Shown here: positions 17,416 to 26,745 of the stretch, one piece after another
Layout of the letters: the number at the start of each line of letters is the position of its first letter
Numbering within the stretch: the stretch's first letter is position 1
Assembly: GCA_028291545.1 (NCBI GenBank)
Contig: JAQGHR010000064.1
Location: 1 to 41,095 of the forward strand
DNA from: Planctomycetota bacterium
GTDB lineage: Bacteria > Planctomycetota > Planctomycetia > Isosphaerales > Isosphaeraceae
Reading direction: 5' to 3'
DNA length: 41,095 nucleotides
Position numbers and translations under genes: made by a program
The notes under the pieces: model-generated
Databases searched by the model: none
Told to the model about the DNA's origin: nothing
Seen by the model: the letters and a program-made list of their open reading frames with translations, nothing else

Positions 17416-19887
17416 ATGACGCTCCTCCTGTGCGCGTTCCTGTTCGCCGTCCTATCGGAACCGGGTTCCCAGCCCGATTCGCGACCGGTCGACTTCTCGC
17501 GAGAGGTCCGACCAATCCTCGCGAGCTACTGCATTCGCTGCCACGGGCCCGATGAGAAGGCTCGCAAGGGTGGCCTCCGCCTCGATGATCGCGAGGCCGC
17601 GATCAGGACGCTCTCCGGCGGCAATCGCGCCATTGTGCCCGGCAAGCCCGGGGACAGTGAGATCCTTGAACGGCTGACGACCGACGACGTGAACTCCGTG
17701 ATGCCTCCCCGCAAGCTGGGCAAGAGGCCGTCGCCGCGCGAGGTCGAGATCCTCGAACAATGGATCGCGCAAGGCGCGCGATATACCACCCACTGGGCCT
17801 ACGCCCCGCCGGTTCGCGCTCCCTCGCCGGCCGTCTCGGACCCGTCCTGGCCGAGGAACCCGATCGACCACTTCGTCCTGGCCCGGCTCGATCGCGAGAA
17901 ACTGCGACCCTCGCCTGCGGCGGACAGGCACACCTTGCTGCGCCGCGCCGCCCTCGACCTCACCGGCCTGCCGCCCTCGTCCGAGGAGGCCGATCGCTTC
18001 ATCAACGACGCCGCGCCCGACGCTTACGAGCGCGCGGTCGATGCGCTCCTGAAGAAGCCTTCCTACGGCGAGCGCTGGGCCGCGATGTGGCTGGATCTGG
18101 CCCGATATGGGGATTCTCAGGGTTACATCCACGACCCGCCTCGCACCATCTGGCGGTGGCGAGACTGGCTGATTCAGGCCCTCAACGACAACCTGCCCTA
18201 CGACCGCTTCACGACCGAGATGCTCGCGGGCGACCTGCTACCCGGCGCGACTCCCGCCCAGGTCGTCGCCACCGGTTTCCACCGCAACACGACCAACAAC
18301 ACCGAGGGAGGCGCCAACGGCGAGGAGTACCGTCACGCCTCGGTCGTCGATCGCGTGAACACCACGATGCAGGCCTGGATGGGCACGTCCCTGGCGTGTG
18401 CCCAATGCCACAATCATAAATATGATCCGTTCACCCAGAAAGAATATTACCAGATTTTCTCCGTCTTCAATAGCACGGCCGACGCCAACGGCGAGGACCC
18501 GACGATCGAGGTCCCCCGCATGGGCCAGGAGGCCGCGTACGCCGGCCTTTCGGCGCAATTTGCTCGGGCCAAACAGAAGCTCGACGAGGAGTCTCAGTGG
18601 GTTGATTCGCGGCGAGGGGACTGGGAGAAGGCCGTCGATCGCGCCAGGCTGCCGAAGGATCTCGCCGACATCCTGGCCGTTCCTGCCGAGAAACGCACGA
18701 AGGCCCAGGCCGACGCCCTGGCCGCGCACCATCGATCGACACATCCCGACTGGTCGGGTCGCGACGCCGATGTGAGGCGGCTCCGGGCGGAGCTGGATGG
18801 CGTGTCGACGACGACGCTGGTCATGAAGGAGATCGCGCCGAGGCCGACCGCCGTGGCGATCCGGGGCGAGTATCAAAGTCGCGGCGAACCCGTCACGCCG
18901 GGCGTCCCCGCTGCGCTCCACCCGGCCCCTTCCGGCGTGAAACTCGATCGCCTGGGGCTGGCGAAATGGATCGTCGACCCGAGCAACCCGCTCACGGCCC
19001 GGGTGGCGGTGAACCGGTTGTGGCAGGAGATTTTCGGGGTCGGGCTGGTCGAGACCAGCGAGGAATTCGGCACCCAGGGCGAGCCGCCCAGCCATCCCGA
19101 GTTGCTCGACTGGCTGGCGACGGAGTATGTCCGCCTGGGCTGGGATACCAAGCAGCTCCTCAAGGTCATCGTCACCTCGGCCGCATATCGCCAGTCGTCG
19201 GTCGTGGGCGATGCGTCCTATCAGGTCGATCCGATGAACCGGCTGCTGGCGCGAGGACCCCGGAGCCGGCTCTCGGCCGAGGCCCTGCGAGACCAGGCCC
19301 TGTTCGTCTCGGGTCTGTTGAGCGCCAAACCGTTCGGCCCCCCGGTCCATCCCTATCAGCCGCTCAACGGCCTGGCCGCCGCGTTCGGCCCGAGCACCGA
19401 TTGGGAGACGAGCAAGGGCGAAGATGCCCATAGGAGAGCCTTGTACACGCGATGGCGCAGGAATTTACCCTACCCGTCGATGATCGCCTTCGACGTTCCC
19501 GAGCGGGCGGTTTGCAGCATGCGGCGCATCCGCACCAACACGCCCATCCAGGCGCTCGTCACGCTCAATGACCCCGTCTTCATCGAGGCCGCGCAGGCAC
19601 TCGCGCGGCGGATCTTGACCGAGGGCGGAGCAACCCTGGAATCTCGCGCCGCGTTCGGTGTGCGCCTGGTCTTGTCGCGCCCCGCGAGCGAGGCCGAAAC
19701 CCATCGCCTGGCGGCTCTGTTTCAGGCCTCGCGGTCGTCGCTTGCGGCCGATCCCGCCCGTGCCTCCGCCCTCGCCACCAGGCCGCTTGGCCCGGTCCCC
19801 GCCGGGATGGACGTCCTGGACGCCGCCGCGTGGACGGTCGTCGGCAACGTGCTTCTGAACCTCGACGAAACGCTCGCCAAACGTTGA
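17416..19887 (+). CDS. Planctomycete cytochrome-type DUF1549/DUF1553 protein
   Basis: 823 residues with a signal peptide. An N-terminal planctomycete cytochrome C domain contains FSREVRPILASYCIRCHG (CxxCH at 39-43), followed by VMPPRKLG. DUF1549 starts near residue 147 (NPIDHFVLARL) with LDLTGLPPS and GERWAAMWLDLARYGDSQG, and a second heme-type site LACAQCHNHKYDPF (Cys328, Cys331, His332). DUF1553 is C-terminal (VNRLWQEIFGVGLVETSEEFGTQG; RRIRTNTPIQALVTLNDPVF). These proteins are nearly always paired with a DUF1501 gene, as here. Their biochemical role is not established, though a periplasmic redox step in glycan breakdown has been suggested. It is shorter than many relatives, with a compact middle region. 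Confidence 0.93.
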   Translation: MTLLLCAFLFAVLSEPGSQPDSRPVDFSREVRPILASYCIRCHGPDEKARKGGLRLDDREAAIRTLSGGNRAIVPGKPGDSEILERLTTDDVNSVMPPRKLGKRPSPREVEILEQWIAQGARYTTHWAYAPPVRAPSPAVSDPSWPRNPIDHFVLARLDREKLRPSPAADRHTLLRRAALDLTGLPPSSEEADRFINDAAPDAYERAVDALLKKPSYGERWAAMWLDLARYGDSQGYIHDPPRTIWRWRDWLIQALNDNLPYDRFTTEMLAGDLLPGATPAQVVATGFHRNTTNNTEGGANGEEYRHASVVDRVNTTMQAWMGTSLACAQCHNHKYDPFTQKEYYQIFSVFNSTADANGEDPTIEVPRMGQEAAYAGLSAQFARAKQKLDEESQWVDSRRGDWEKAVDRARLPKDLADILAVPAEKRTKAQADALAAHHRSTHPDWSGRDADVRRLRAELDGVSTTTLVMKEIAPRPTAVAIRGEYQSRGEPVTPGVPAALHPAPSGVKLDRLGLAKWIVDPSNPLTARVAVNRLWQEIFGVGLVETSEEFGTQGEPPSHPELLDWLATEYVRLGWDTKQLLKVIVTSAAYRQSSVVGDASYQVDPMNRLLARGPRSRLSAEALRDQALFVSGLLSAKPFGPPVHPYQPLNGLAAAFGPSTDWETSKGEDAHRRALYTRWRRNLPYPSMIAFDVPERAVCSMRRIRTNTPIQALVTLNDPVFIEAAQALARRILTEGGATLESRAAFGVRLVLSRPASEAETHRLAALFQASRSSLAADPARASALATRPLGPVPAGMDVLDAAAWTVVGNVLLNLDETLAKR

Positions 19888-19910
19888 CTGCCGCCTCTTT
19901 CCAGCTTCCA

Positions 19911-19982
19911 GTGGGGCGGGCGTCCCTGCCCGCCTACAAAAGAATATGGATTTGCGTAGGCGGGCAGGGACGGCCGCCCCAC
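19911..19982. repeat. REP-like inverted pair (27-bp arms) between DUF1553 and DUF1501 genes
   Basis: Arms 19911-19937 and 19956-19982 are reverse complements at 26 of 27 bases, around an 18-base AT-rich loop. The right arm, and the left arm read on the minus strand, each have GTAG followed by a smaller stem (GCGGGC ... GCCCGC). This is therefore two REP-like units in inverted orientation (BIME-like). It lies between two genes of one probable operon. Confidence 0.85.
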
Positions 19983-20030
19983 CGGGAACCGGCAACTGGT
20001 AAGTGGTCGCCGAAACATCAAAGGTTAAGA

Positions 20031-21476
20031 ATGATACCCCAACCCCCCGATCGGCTCGTCCATCAGACCCGTCGACATTTTCTCCGCGAGGGTTCGCTCG
20101 GGCTGGGGGGGGTGGCGCTGGCCTCGTTGCTGGGAGGGGCGGCGCCGGCCGACGACCCGTTCGCGCCGAAGCCGCCGCACTACCCGGCCAAGGTGAAGAA
20201 CGTCATCTTCCTGAGCATGTCGGGCGGCCCGCCGCATCTGGACCTGTTCGATTACAAGCCCGAGCTGGTCAAGCGCAACGGTCAGGACTGCCCCGCATCC
20301 CTGACCGAGGGCAAGCCGTTCGCCTTCACGGCGGCCGGCGCGACCAAGCTCCAGGGCACGCCGCAGAAGTTCACGCAGCACGGGCAGGGAGGCGCGTGGA
20401 TCTCGGCCGCGATGCCCAGGCTCGCCGAGATCGCCGACGAGCTGACGTTCATCAAGTCGATGTATACCGACCAGTTCAATCACGGCCCGGCCGAGCTTCT
20501 GCTGATGACCGGCATCCCTCGCACGGCGGGACGGCCCTCGCTGGGGTCGTGGGTCACGTACGGGCTGGGTTCGGAGAACCGCGACCTGCCCGGCTTCATC
20601 GTGTTCGTCTCCGGCGGATCGCTGCCCAGCGCGGGGAAGAGCGGCTGGGGCAACGGCTTCCTGCCCTCGGTTTACCAGGGCGTCCAGTGCCGCACCGGCG
20701 GCGATCCGGTCCTCTATCTCACCGACCCCGAGGGTATGGATCGCTCGCTTCGCCGCGCGAGTTTGGACGCGCTCAAGGATCTGAATGCACCGAAGCCCGG
20801 AGAGCCAATTCACCCCGAGACCGCCACGCGGATCGCCCAGTACGAGCTGGCGTTCCGGATGCAGATGGTCGTGCCCGAGCTGATGGACGTCTCTCGCGAG
20901 CCCGCCCGCATCCTGGAGGCCTACGGCGCGCAGCCCGGCGCGGCGAGCTTCGCCAACAACTGCCTGCTCGCGCGTCGCCTGGTCGAGAAGGGCGTCCGGT
21001 TCGTGCAGCTTTTTGACTGGGGCTGGGACTTCCACGGGACGAAGGCCGAGGAGGATATCGGCGAGAACCTGATCCGCCGATGCGCGGCGATGGACCGCGC
21101 CGTCGCCGCGCTGATACAGGACCTGAAGTGCCGCGGTCTCCTGGACGAAACGTTGGTGATCTGGATGGGCGAGTTCGGCCGCACCCCGTTCCGCGAAGGC
21201 CGCACCGCCGCCGGACCCCACATCGGCCGCGACCATCACCCGTTCTCCAACACCCTCTTCATGGCCGGCGGCGGCCTCAAGCCGGGAATCACCCACGGGG
21301 CGACCGACGAGCTGGGGTTCCATGTCACCGAGAATCCCGTCCACGTCCACGATATCCAGGCCACGCTGCTCCACCTTCTGGGCATGGACCACACCAGGCT
21401 CACATACCGATTTCAAGGTCGGGATTTCCGCCTGACCGACGTGCAAGGCAGGGTCATCAAACAAATTCTGGCCTGA
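20031..21476 (+). CDS. DUF1501 Tat-exported sulfatase-like protein
   Basis: 481 residues. The twin-arginine signal is TRRHFLREGSLGLGGVALASLL (Arg14-Arg15). The mature part has the DUF1501 alkaline-phosphatase/sulfatase-like fold: KVKNVIFLSMSGGPPHLDLFDYKP, FNHGPAELLLMTG, SLGSWVTYGLG, WDFHGTKAEED, VIWMGEFGRTP, and GRDHHPFSNTLFMAGGG (metal-binding His region). It is the usual partner of the upstream DUF1549/DUF1553 protein; the substrate is unknown. The frame is open further upstream through the inverted repeat, but ATG 20031 gives a proper Tat leader. No strong ribosome site is visible. Confidence 0.92.
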   Translation: MIPQPPDRLVHQTRRHFLREGSLGLGGVALASLLGGAAPADDPFAPKPPHYPAKVKNVIFLSMSGGPPHLDLFDYKPELVKRNGQDCPASLTEGKPFAFTAAGATKLQGTPQKFTQHGQGGAWISAAMPRLAEIADELTFIKSMYTDQFNHGPAELLLMTGIPRTAGRPSLGSWVTYGLGSENRDLPGFIVFVSGGSLPSAGKSGWGNGFLPSVYQGVQCRTGGDPVLYLTDPEGMDRSLRRASLDALKDLNAPKPGEPIHPETATRIAQYELAFRMQMVVPELMDVSREPARILEAYGAQPGAASFANNCLLARRLVEKGVRFVQLFDWGWDFHGTKAEEDIGENLIRRCAAMDRAVAALIQDLKCRGLLDETLVIWMGEFGRTPFREGRTAAGPHIGRDHHPFSNTLFMAGGGLKPGITHGATDELGFHVTENPVHVHDIQATLLHLLGMDHTRLTYRFQGRDFRLTDVQGRVIKQILA

Positions 21477-21508
21477 GGTTCTGGCCGGCGAGCGAAAGGG
21501 ATCGATTC

Positions 21509-24367
21509 ATGACGAGTCTCGCACTCGCGGCCCTGCTGGGCGTCATCGGGATGATGGCCGAGCCCGATTACGAATCGGCGTGTGCCAACTGGAACCCGGT
21601 TCAGTACCAATGCACCGTGCTCTCGCCCAAGTACAGCCAGTCCAAATTCGTCTCGCCGTTCCGGGGTGGCCTCCACACGGTTTATGTCTCGGAGGCGCTT
21701 GGCGCGTGCCCGTTGATCCCCGGCCGTGCGCGGTATATGTCACGGCTTCCCGAGTCGATCCAGATCCTGTTCGCGACGGGGGAAACGCCCGATTTCCGGA
21801 TCGCGCCTCGACCCGATCTTCGCCAGCATTTGTTCGAGGGCGGACTCCCGCTGGCCGTGACCAACTGGGAATCGCCCGATGGTACGCTGCACTTCCACGA
21901 GACCGCGTTCGTCCGCCAGATCGGCGAGGCGATGGAGCCAGCCAGGGGCGACGAGAACGCCGTGGCCTTCGTGCGGTTGCGAGTCCGGAACGTCTCGGGG
22001 AAGCCCCAGACGGCGGTCGTCCGGCTCTGCGTGAACCGGAGCAACAACGGCCAGCCCCGGGGCGCCTCGGCCATCGAATACGGGACCGGCCTGCGCCGCG
22101 ATGGCGACATGCTGCGCAATCCCCAGGGCCAGGTCCGGCTGTTGTGGAAGGCACCCGAAAACGCGAGCGTCGAAGCATCGCTACAGGCTCATGTGCCGAC
22201 CATTCTTGAGTGGGATCAGCCCGACGCCCCGCCTCGCCCCGGCGCGGCTCGCGAGGAGAAACCGTTCAACCGGTACCATGGCACCAGGGCGAACGAGGAT
22301 CATTCCGCCTTCAAGGCCATCGATCATCAAATGATGACGTTCTGGACTCCCGATCATCCCCCCGGACCCAGGGGGCTGGCGATCGGCCTGGAGTTTCCCG
22401 AGCCCCGCATGGTCCGACAATTCGCCGAGCGTTACGAGGGCGAAACGGCGCCGGCGATTGACGGCTACCACCTCGAATATCAGGACGATGGCAAGTGGAT
22501 CACGATTGACGATCGGCTTGGAGGCAAGGCCCGCGAGGCGCTCCTGGCTTCGCCAGAGGAGCAGAAAAAGCTCGGCACGTTCTGGATTCACACGTTCGAC
22601 CCGGTCAGGGCGAAGCGTGTGCGGTTGGTCATCACGGCGATGCCGAAGGGGAAGGAGAAACCGGCGATCGCGGAGATCGAGCATCTCTACCGACGTCTTC
22701 CCGAGGGTAGCCCGTGGATCGAGACCGGGGCCGGCGATTATCTCGGGGACGTCGTGCTGTTTCGCGTCCCCATCCCCGCGAACTCCAGTCGCGATGTGAC
22801 CATGTGTGTCCCGTTCCTGCCGTGTTCGGAGGAGGAATCGCGCTGGATCGCCGGCCGTGACCCGATCCGCGAAGAATCCGACGTGGCGGCGTACTGGGCG
22901 ACGCAACGAGCGTCCGGGGCGAGGATTCACGTCCCCGAGGCGGCCGTCCAGGACGCCTTCGACGCCAATATTCCGCACCTGGTCGCCTCGACGGAGATCG
23001 ACCCGACCAATGGCCTGGCCATCACGAAGACGAACGTGGGTTGGTACGAGGCGATCTGGCCGAGCCTGAGTGCCTCGGTGATCCTGGCGCTCGACCAGAC
23101 CGGGCATCATCGAGACGCGGCCATCGCGCTCGAACCGTTCTTGAAGTGGCAGGGCACCATCAAGCCGCCCGGTCAGTTCCACGGCAAGGATGGGTTCTTC
23201 GCGAGTGCGGATGACTACACCTGGGTGCGCTGGGTGAGCGGCCACGGTTGGATCTTATGGGCGATGGCCGAGCATTACCGGCTGTCGAACGACCGTGTAT
23301 GGCTCGATCGCACGCTTCCCAACATCCTGGCGGCCTGCGATTGGATCGAGCGTGAGCGCACGACGACGAGGAAGGATGGACCCGACGGCAAGCCCCTGCC
23401 GCACTGGGGCCTGCTGCCCCCCGGGGTCACGGGCGACGGCGCACCGAACTGTCACAGTTTTTTCGGCGAAGCCAGCACCTGGCGAGGCATGGACTCCGCC
23501 GGCGCGGTCCTTCGATCGATCGGCCACCCTCGCGCCGAGGAGATCACCGCCGCCGCGATCGAGTATCGTCGATGCATCGAGAACGCCATGCGATGGGCGA
23601 GCAAGAACAGCCCGCCGTACAAGCTCAAGGACGGTCAGACCATCCCGTTCATTCCCATCGACGTTTACAACTCCTTCAAGATCAACACGGGCGACCCGAA
23701 CTGGACCCGCCACCCCTGGTGGCTCGACGTCGGCCCCTTGCATGCCGTCGATCTCGGGGCCATTGACCCCAAATCCGAGCTGGCCCTCGGGATGATCCGG
23801 ATCGCCGAGGATTACTGGCTGAAGAACGGCCTCGCGCTCGATGAGCCCTTCTACGCCCCGCAGCGGGCGGTCTATCTCGGCCGCGATGAAATTGATAAGT
23901 ATTTGAACGTCTACTACAACTTGCTCGCCGAGGGGATGGACCGGCAGATGCACGCGCCGGTGGAGGGGCACGGCGGCGTACAGAATCTTCCCTGGGGCGA
24001 TGCCGAGCACATCCGCTCCGTGCGGACGATGCTGGTTCAGGAGGATGGAGACGGGTTATCGCTGGCCCGAGCGATACCGAGATCGTGGCTGAACCACGGG
24101 AAACGGATCGTCGTGGAACGCCTGCCGACCCATTTCGGCGCGCTCAGCTATGCGATGGATTCCGACCTGCTCAACAAGAAGATCACCGCCCGCATCACCC
24201 CGCCCGATCGCAAGCCGGTGCCGATTCATCTGCGGTTGCGACACCCTTCGAAGCGGAAGATTCGCGGCGTGACGGTCAACGGCGCGCCCCTTGAGACATT
24301 TGATAACGAGTGGATTCACCTGCCGGCGAGCGATAAGGCGTTGGTGGTTGTTGCCGTGTTCGAGTGA
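21509..24367 (+). CDS. Large secreted six-hairpin-glycosidase-like protein with discoidin-like module
   Basis: 952 residues from ATG 21509, preceded by AAAGGGA; a short hydrophobic leader suggests export. An N-terminal beta-sandwich (about 20-240) resembles the supersandwich of six-hairpin glycosidases. A middle part (about 250-410) has F5/8-type-C-like features (AFKAIDHQMMTFWTPD, LAIGLEFPEPRMVRQF, VRAKRVRLVI). The C-terminal region (about 490-860) looks like an (alpha/alpha)6 toroid (GWYEAIWPSLSASVILALDQTG, DDYTWVRWVSGHGWILWAMAEHY, HWGLLPPGVTGD). It ends with a small beta domain. A glycoside hydrolase role fits the neighbourhood, but I cannot assign a GH family or catalytic pair. The longer upstream frame overlaps the DUF1501 gene. 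Confidence 0.8.
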   Translation: MTSLALAALLGVIGMMAEPDYESACANWNPVQYQCTVLSPKYSQSKFVSPFRGGLHTVYVSEALGACPLIPGRARYMSRLPESIQILFATGETPDFRIAPRPDLRQHLFEGGLPLAVTNWESPDGTLHFHETAFVRQIGEAMEPARGDENAVAFVRLRVRNVSGKPQTAVVRLCVNRSNNGQPRGASAIEYGTGLRRDGDMLRNPQGQVRLLWKAPENASVEASLQAHVPTILEWDQPDAPPRPGAAREEKPFNRYHGTRANEDHSAFKAIDHQMMTFWTPDHPPGPRGLAIGLEFPEPRMVRQFAERYEGETAPAIDGYHLEYQDDGKWITIDDRLGGKAREALLASPEEQKKLGTFWIHTFDPVRAKRVRLVITAMPKGKEKPAIAEIEHLYRRLPEGSPWIETGAGDYLGDVVLFRVPIPANSSRDVTMCVPFLPCSEEESRWIAGRDPIREESDVAAYWATQRASGARIHVPEAAVQDAFDANIPHLVASTEIDPTNGLAITKTNVGWYEAIWPSLSASVILALDQTGHHRDAAIALEPFLKWQGTIKPPGQFHGKDGFFASADDYTWVRWVSGHGWILWAMAEHYRLSNDRVWLDRTLPNILAACDWIERERTTTRKDGPDGKPLPHWGLLPPGVTGDGAPNCHSFFGEASTWRGMDSAGAVLRSIGHPRAEEITAAAIEYRRCIENAMRWASKNSPPYKLKDGQTIPFIPIDVYNSFKINTGDPNWTRHPWWLDVGPLHAVDLGAIDPKSELALGMIRIAEDYWLKNGLALDEPFYAPQRAVYLGRDEIDKYLNVYYNLLAEGMDRQMHAPVEGHGGVQNLPWGDAEHIRSVRTMLVQEDGDGLSLARAIPRSWLNHGKRIVVERLPTHFGALSYAMDSDLLNKKITARITPPDRKPVPIHLRLRHPSKRKIRGVTVNGAPLETFDNEWIHLPASDKALVVVAVFE

Positions 24368-24417
24368 CGGATTTCGCGATTTGTTCTGGATCTCTCCACC
24401 AAGAACGAGGAGCCGCC

Positions 24418-25797
24418 ATGACGATCAAGACCGAGGGGAAGGCGCCATCCGAGAGTTCTCGCCGGGCGTTCCTGGCCGCGAGCGGGGGCGCGGCGTTCGC
24501 CTTCACCATCGTCCCCCGCCACGTCTTGGGCGGGCCGGGCTATCTGCCGCCCAGCGAGCGCGTGAACGTCGCGGGCATCGGAGCCGGCGGGATGGGAGGG
24601 GGTGACATCGCCACCCACGCCAAGAACGGCGCGAATATCGTGGCCCTCTGCGACGTCGACGACAACGCGGGCGCCTTCAAGTCGTTCCCCAAGGCCAAGA
24701 GATACCGAGATTTTCGCGAGTTGATCGATAAGGAAGCAAAGAACATCGACGCCGTGACGGTGGGCACGCCCGACCACATCCACGCCGTCGCCTCGATGGC
24801 GGCGATCAAGGCGGGAAAGCACGTTTACTGCCAGAAGCCACTCACCCACACCCTGCACGAATGCCGCGAGCTGACCAGGGCCGCGAAGGCGGCCGGCGTG
24901 ATGACGCAGATGGGCAACCAGGGCCACGCCACCGAGGGCTCACGGCTCACCAACGAGTGGATTCAGGCCGGAGTCATCGGCGATGTGCGCGAGGTCCACG
25001 TCTGGTCCGATCGCGCGGGGCGACTCTGGAAGCAGGGGATCGACCGGCCCAAGGAGACCCCGCCGGTCCCCTCGACGTTCGACTGGGACCTCTGGCTCGG
25101 GCCGATCCACGAGCGACCCTATAACCCGATCTACGCGCCCCAGGGTTGGCGGGGCTGGCGCGACTTCGGCACCGGGGCGCTGGGCGACATGGGTTGCCAT
25201 ATCATCGACCATCCCGTCTGGGCTCTGGGCCTCGGCGCGCCGACGTCCGTCGAGGCGAGTACCACCCTCGACGGGTCGTTTCGGGCCGACAATACGCCGA
25301 ATTTCGAGACCTTTCCCATCGCCTCGATCATCACCTACGAGTTCCCGGCGCGAGGTTCTCTCCCACCCGTCAAGATGACCTGGTATGAAGGCGGCTTGAT
25401 GCCTCCCACGCCGTCGGAGATGCCACCGGGCGGGCGTCTGGACGGCAACGGCGTTCTTTATGTGGGCAGCAAGGGGAAGATGCACCACGGCTCCCACGGC
25501 GGCATGCCCCAGCTCCTGCCCCTGGCCCTGCACGAGCAAGCCAGGACCGTCTCGAAGACCATGGCCCGCTCTCCCGGCCATTACGAGGAATGGCTCCTTG
25601 CCTGCAAGGGCGGCCCCCGTCCCGTCTCGAACTTCGAGTACTCCGGCCCTCTCACCGAGATCGTCCTCCTCGGCGTCCTCGCCCTCCGCGCCCCGGGCAA
25701 GCGTCTGGAGTGGGATAGGGCGAACCTCAAGGTCAAGAATGTCCCCGAGGTCAACCAGTACGTCCACACGGAGTACCGCAAGGGTTGGACGTTGTAA
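24418..25797 (+). CDS. Tat-exported Gfo/Idh/MocA family oxidoreductase
   Basis: 459 residues from ATG 24418, with AGGAG 6 bases upstream. The Tat leader is SSRRAFLAASGG (Arg15-Arg16). The Rossmann domain has VAGIGAGGMGGG (51-62), ALCDVDD and TVGTPDHIHAVAS, and the motif QKPLTH (about 139-144), where the usual Glu of EKP is Gln. The C-terminal domain has WLGPIHERPYNPIYAP, ALGDMGCHIID (family His/Asp region) and WYEGGLMPPTP. Such exported NAD(P)-dependent enzymes oxidise or reduce sugars or cyclitols, often with the cofactor bound before export. With the DUF1080 proteins it suggests a 3-keto-glycoside pathway: one enzyme makes the ketosugar and DUF1080 cleaves it (inference). Confidence 0.92.
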   Translation: MTIKTEGKAPSESSRRAFLAASGGAAFAFTIVPRHVLGGPGYLPPSERVNVAGIGAGGMGGGDIATHAKNGANIVALCDVDDNAGAFKSFPKAKRYRDFRELIDKEAKNIDAVTVGTPDHIHAVASMAAIKAGKHVYCQKPLTHTLHECRELTRAAKAAGVMTQMGNQGHATEGSRLTNEWIQAGVIGDVREVHVWSDRAGRLWKQGIDRPKETPPVPSTFDWDLWLGPIHERPYNPIYAPQGWRGWRDFGTGALGDMGCHIIDHPVWALGLGAPTSVEASTTLDGSFRADNTPNFETFPIASIITYEFPARGSLPPVKMTWYEGGLMPPTPSEMPPGGRLDGNGVLYVGSKGKMHHGSHGGMPQLLPLALHEQARTVSKTMARSPGHYEEWLLACKGGPRPVSNFEYSGPLTEIVLLGVLALRAPGKRLEWDRANLKVKNVPEVNQYVHTEYRKGWTL

Positions 25798-25851
25798 GCT
25801 CGTGCCACACAGACTTCGACCTCAGGCCGTGGGAACTGGTTCGTTTGGATC

Positions 25852-25900
25852 TCGTAGGGTGGGTTGCGCGTCGCGGCGCGACGGCTGACCCACCCTACGA
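25852..25900. repeat. REP-like palindrome (13-bp arms)
   Basis: TCGTAGGGTGGGT (25852-25864) pairs perfectly with ACCCACCCTACGA (25888-25900). The interior contains a second small symmetric part, GTCGCGGCGCGAC. It has the GTAG + stem layout seen in the other intergenic palindromes of this window, and sits between the oxidoreductase and the second DUF1080 gene. Confidence 0.8.
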
Positions 25901-26013
25901 ATTGAACAGCGCCCATGAGCCTGGGAACACAATCCGGGGAGGGACAACCAGATCTCCCTGCGACCGTTCTGGATCCGGATCACCCCTTTCCTCAATCCAC
26001 GGGACTCTCTGTC

Positions 26014-26745
26014 ATGACTACTCGCGTGATCACTGGTTTCCTCGTCGTCGCGATAACGATGGCGGCGGCCCGGCCCGAAGGCAAAGAAAATGCGCTGACC
26101 GAGCAGGAGAAGAAGGATGGCTGGCTGCTGATCTTCGACGGCACGTCGACCAGGGGATGGATGACAACCAAGAATAAGCCCCTGCCCTCTTCGCACGTTC
26201 AGGACGGCAGCCTGAACCCGCACCCGTGCGATTACATGCTCGTTTACGAGAAGCCTCTGGAAAACTTCGTGCTCGCGCTGGACTTCAAGATCAGCCCGAA
26301 ATGCAACAGCGGAGTATTCGTCAAGACCGCGCCGCTGACCCCGCGACCGGGCAAGGACGTCGGCTTCAACGGCATCGAGATCGCCATCGACGCCACCCCG
26401 ACCGAGGGCTTGCACACGACGGGCGCGATCTACGATCTCGTGGCCACCAAGGTCAATGCGATGAAGCCCGTCGGCGAATGGAACCACCTGCAAATCACCT
26501 GCGACCGCAGCCGGATCAAGGTCGAAGTCAACGGCCGCGAGGTGTCTCGCCTGGACCTCGACGAATGGACCGAGAAGAACAAACGCCCCGACGGCTCCGC
26601 CCACAAGTTCGACGTCGCCTACAAGAACCACCCCCGCAAGGGCTTCATCGGCCTCCAGGATCACGGCAGCGATTGCTGGTACAAGAATATCAAGCTCCGG
26701 CCCCTCGGCCCCGCGACGGAATCGGCTTCGGAAACGCAGCGATAG
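26014..26745 (+). CDS. DUF1080 / 3-keto-disaccharide hydrolase domain protein (second copy)
   Basis: 243 residues from ATG 26014, with signal peptide TRVITGFLVVAITMAAARP. The DUF1080 fold is clear: DGWLLIFDGTSTRGWM, LVYEKPLENFVLALDFKISPKCNSGVFVKT, GFNGIEIAID, AIYDLVAT, EWNHLQITCD, VEVNGREVSRLDLD, and GFIGLQDHGSDCWYKNIKLRPL. This is the classic secreted DUF1080 form, closer to the family norm than the copy at 11363. It lies after the exported oxidoreductase and likely acts on its product (inference). A longer frame exists upstream but overlaps the palindrome at 25852. Confidence 0.9.
   Translation: MTTRVITGFLVVAITMAAARPEGKENALTEQEKKDGWLLIFDGTSTRGWMTTKNKPLPSSHVQDGSLNPHPCDYMLVYEKPLENFVLALDFKISPKCNSGVFVKTAPLTPRPGKDVGFNGIEIAIDATPTEGLHTTGAIYDLVATKVNAMKPVGEWNHLQITCDRSRIKVEVNGREVSRLDLDEWTEKNKRPDGSAHKFDVAYKNHPRKGFIGLQDHGSDCWYKNIKLRPLGPATESASETQR

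Noticed and set aside
19830..20030. N-terminal extension of the DUF1501 gene through the inverted repeat
   Set aside because: ATG 20031 gives a proper Tat leader. The extension translates the REP-like palindrome and the end of the upstream gene.
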